From: an uncultured Lachnospiraceae bacterium
GTDB taxonomy: Bacteria; Bacillota; Clostridia; Lachnospirales; Lachnospiraceae
Assembly: GCA_945485625.1 (NCBI GenBank)
Contig: CALYSH010000090.1
Coordinates: forward strand, 1 to 6,425
DNA length: 6,425 bases
Direction: 5' to 3'
The notes under the pieces: model-generated
What the model saw: the letters and a program-made list of their open reading frames with translations, nothing else
Told to the model about the DNA's origin: nothing
Database searches by the model: none
Program-made: the position numbers and the translations under genes
Part shown: piece after piece, positions 4,510 through 6,425 of the stretch
Numbering within the stretch: the first letter of the stretch is position 1
Layout of the letters: each line of letters starts with the position of its first letter

Positions 4510-6222
4510 TCATCGCATTCGTTCAAATGCCCCCTGAATGTTAAGCTGGCCAAAGCCCCACTGACGGTTGGGATAGGTCAATCCGGTTTGTCTGGTTGCA
4601 CCCCGCAGAAAAAAGCTTTTGACTTCCCGGCTCTTCACATATGGGTTATTCCCCTCTACCACTGCCCATTGATAGAACTGTGCCAGTGCGCCTGCAGTAA
4701 GTGCAGCACCTATGCTGGAACCGCTGCGTCTCCCGCTTATGGTAGCCACATCCACACCCGGTGCCGCAAAATCCGGACGGATTCTCCCATTGCTGCTGTA
4801 TCCCCTTCCTGAAAAAACGGCGATGCTTTGGTTGGCCGGATTGTAAGCCGTCACAGAAAATACATCCTCCGCCAGGGATGGCTCCGTCAGCGTAATATCC
4901 GGGCTGGGCGTAAGAAAGTATACCGGCGCACTCAACAATTCCGTAATGGGAAGATACATTTGAAAGCCCCCGTTTTGGACGGCTCCCATATTATCCACCA
5001 ACAGGGTCCAAATCCCGGGCGTAGGCTTCTCCATCCGCACCCGGACCAGCTGGCGCCCGGAAGAGGATTCCACAAGACTATTGTCTACCGTAATCCGTGT
5101 AGGCTCAAACACAAAGTCATACTGTATGCTTTGGCTGGCGTAGAGGGGGACGGAAGGGATATTCTCCCCACCGGCGCTTCGGATTCCCAAGGTAAAGATG
5201 TCTGGTAAATCCCCCCAGAACTCCAGCATAAAGCCATTTACATTATTATCCACTCTTATCTCAACGTTTACTGGACCCTCCTTGGTACTTCCCTGAAAAT
5301 GATGGCCCGCATTACCCTCATTCCCGCCACAAACGACCACTGCACGCTCTCTTATGTTTGCAACGTAATTCAGGTATTGTCCCAAAAATAAGCTCCCGGA
5401 ATGATCCCCCATATTGGTACCCATTCCAAGACAGACCACCAGGGGCATCCGTTTTTGGGCAGCAAAGCGTTCACAATACTGTATTGCCAGCATCAGGTCG
5501 TTCTCTTGATAGCAGACCGCCTGCTGCGGCACAAGATAATAGTCCTTCAGATTCGCCTTTGCTTCCTTACATTTTACTACAATAAGGGAAGCATCCTTTG
5601 CGGCACCCACATATCCTGTGGGCAATTCACTTCCGGCCGCCAGGGAAGCCATTACAGTCCCATGATTATAAGGATCCCTGCTTGGAATCATTTGATAAGG
5701 AGTGCCGGACCGGATTGCTTCATTGATTTGTTCCTCTGTAAATTCACTGCCAAATGCAAACCCCTCAGGAGGGGAAGCATCCTCCAGAGTCTGATCCCAT
5801 ATGGACAGTATTTTGCTTCTTCCGTTTTCGTCCTGAAACACCGGGTCAGCGAAATTCACCCCGGTATCAATGATTGCTATGAGTACTCCCGCACCGGTCA
5901 GACCTAAGGGCGGCCCGGATATGGCGGTAATTCCACTGATGGAAAGTGCAAGGGGGTCAAAAACGGGTTGCGTCAGGGAAGAAGCAGCGGGATCTCCGGA
6001 TGAATCCAGCTGCATCAGGCCAAATAATTTCGGAATACTTTGAAAGGGATAAAAGTTGCTGCGCATATCCGGGTATCGATCCCGGGGAAGGTAAAGAAGT
6101 GTAAAGAGATTGTCTATCTGATGGTAACATAAAGACGGGTCTGATATCCCTGCCACGTCCATGGACAGATTGGTAATATAGTCATACGTCTCATCAGAAA
6201 GAATTTGTTCCCTGCAGGGCAT
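4510..6222 (-). CDS. Csp-like S8 (subtilisin) family serine protease
   Basis: 570 residues. Subtilisin fold with the triad Asp119 (IIDTGV), His187 (NHGT) and Ser503 (GSSIGAA), plus the oxyanion Asn301 (GGNEG); all are present, so it is predicted active. About 100 residues precede the catalytic core and may act as a prodomain. Around 200 residues separate Asn301 from Ser503, and about 315-430 are beta-rich. This is where clostridial Csp germination proteases carry their jelly-roll insert. CspB cleaves pro-SleC so that spore cortex can be hydrolysed. No Sec signal peptide is evident, as in Csp proteins. The Ser motif GSSIGAA replaces the common GTSMAAP, keeping the nucleophile. The start at 6222 has AGGAG (6234-6230) spaced 7 bases. 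Lachnospiraceae often carry several such paralogues, so I give no csp letter; a role in germination is inferred. Confidence 0.88.
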   Translation of the reverse strand: MPCREQILSDETYDYITNLSMDVAGISDPSLCYHQIDNLFTLLYLPRDRYPDMRSNFYPFQSIPKLFGLMQLDSSGDPAASSLTQPVFDPLALSISGITAISGPPLGLTGAGVLIAIIDTGVNFADPVFQDENGRSKILSIWDQTLEDASPPEGFAFGSEFTEEQINEAIRSGTPYQMIPSRDPYNHGTVMASLAAGSELPTGYVGAAKDASLIVVKCKEAKANLKDYYLVPQQAVCYQENDLMLAIQYCERFAAQKRMPLVVCLGMGTNMGDHSGSLFLGQYLNYVANIRERAVVVCGGNEGNAGHHFQGSTKEGPVNVEIRVDNNVNGFMLEFWGDLPDIFTLGIRSAGGENIPSVPLYASQSIQYDFVFEPTRITVDNSLVESSSGRQLVRVRMEKPTPGIWTLLVDNMGAVQNGGFQMYLPITELLSAPVYFLTPSPDITLTEPSLAEDVFSVTAYNPANQSIAVFSGRGYSSNGRIRPDFAAPGVDVATISGRRSGSSIGAALTAGALAQFYQWAVVEGNNPYVKSREVKSFFLRGATRQTGLTYPNRQWGFGQLNIQGAFERMR

Positions 6223-6375
6223 AGGTCATCTCCTGAATCGCTTTCCTATAGTTTATTCTCTTCATACGCTTCTGTTTCCTGGGGCGCACAGGTCTCCGAG
6301 GGGGGGATGCTTCTGCCGGTGTGACATGTAGCAAAACCTTAGTTGCACTTAGTAATTGGCAAAACAGCCTTATGA
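6223..6375. other. Leader/intergenic region upstream of the protease
   Basis: No gene is supported. A minus-strand frame (6194-6379) overlaps the protease start and looks like a chance frame rich in Arg, Lys and Pro. I find no convincing housekeeping promoter for the protease; the best -10-like stretch is AATAAACTATAG around 6256-6245, without a matching -35. A sporulation-sigma promoter would be less easily recognised. The segment contains a 7-G run (6300-6306) and a repeated GCAAAAC (6331-6337 and 6359-6365). Confidence 0.5.
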
Positions 6376-6419
6376 ACAAAAATCCAACTGTTTGAGCGAA
6401 GCGAGTTTTGGATTTTTGT
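6376..6419. terminator. A/T-flanked hairpin, likely bidirectional terminator or dispersed repeat
   Basis: ACAAAAATCCAA (6376-6387) and TTGGATTTTTGT (6408-6419) pair perfectly over 12 bp. An alternative inner stem is AACT (6386-6389) with AGTT (6404-6407). The loop contains GAGCGAAGCGAG. The A-rich left arm and T-rich right arm supply a U-tract on either strand, as in bidirectional intrinsic terminators. It probably ends transcription of a gene beyond the right edge, insulating the protease. The repeat-like loop suggests further copies may exist elsewhere in the genome. Confidence 0.6.
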
Positions 6420-6425
6420 GAATGT

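Noticed and set aside
4700..4780. Possible inactive protease because the Ser motif is GSSIGAA rather than GTSMAAP
   Set aside because: The nucleophilic Ser and preceding Gly are kept, and Asp119, His187 and Asn301 are all present.
4828..5907. Plus-strand frames opposite the protease gene (126 and 168 codons)
   Set aside because: They are chance frames opposite conserved catalytic segments and have no initiation signals.
6300..6306. Seven-G run as a phase-variation tract
   Set aside because: It lies in non-coding sequence with no promoter spacing it could alter, and one short run is weak evidence.
6350..6376. Forespore-sigma-like promoter upstream of the protease (TTCATA ... ATTACTA on the minus strand)
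   Set aside because: The boxes match partly, but the 14-base spacing is shorter than expected for sigma-G promoters, and it lies about 130 bases from the start codon.
6194..6379. 61-codon minus-strand frame overlapping the protease start
   Set aside because: It overlaps the protease ribosome site and first codons, is rich in Arg/Pro, and has no recognisable feature.

Overview
The window looks like a chromosomal segment of a spore-forming member of the Clostridia, most likely a Lachnospiraceae-type organism. This is inferred from three things: strong AGGAG-type ribosome binding sites, roughly balanced base composition with AT-rich promoters, and the gene content (a PdaA-type spore-cortex deacetylase, a Csp-like subtilisin protease and a GAF/HD-GYP signalling protein). 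No phage, transposon, CRISPR, rRNA or tRNA signal was seen.

Layout. Bases 1-361 hold no convincing gene but are rich in inverted repeats and end in an extended -10 promoter. That promoter drives a rightward gene (362-1270) whose protein resembles the CbiE+CbiT (CobL-like) methyltransferase fusion but has lost the glycine-rich SAM-binding loop. Everything else points left. A Csp-like S8 protease (4510-6222) comes first. After an 83-base gap with its own promoter, a tightly packed three-gene unit follows: a TIM-barrel sugar isomerase/endonuclease IV-like protein (3641-4426), a GAF + HD-GYP protein (2160-3629) and pdaA (1267-2151). Each downstream gene in this unit has its Shine-Dalgarno sequence overlapping the preceding stop codon, which indicates one co-translated operon. 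pdaA and the rightward gene converge and overlap by 4 bases at their stop codons. The right edge carries a strong A/T-flanked hairpin that looks like a bidirectional terminator or a dispersed repeat.

How the genes may work together. PdaA makes muramic-delta-lactam in spore cortex, and Csp-family proteases trigger cortex hydrolysis at germination, so both ends of the leftward block touch the spore cortex. The HD-GYP protein would degrade a cyclic dinucleotide, probably c-di-GMP, under control of a GAF sensor, and it is translationally linked to pdaA. A cortex/germination cluster tied to cyclic-dinucleotide signalling is an inference from gene order and is not shown by the sequence. The most unusual items are the SAM-loop-less CobL-like protein, the ~95-residue insertion inside the HD-GYP domain, and the full endonuclease IV-like metal-ligand pattern in the supposed sugar isomerase.
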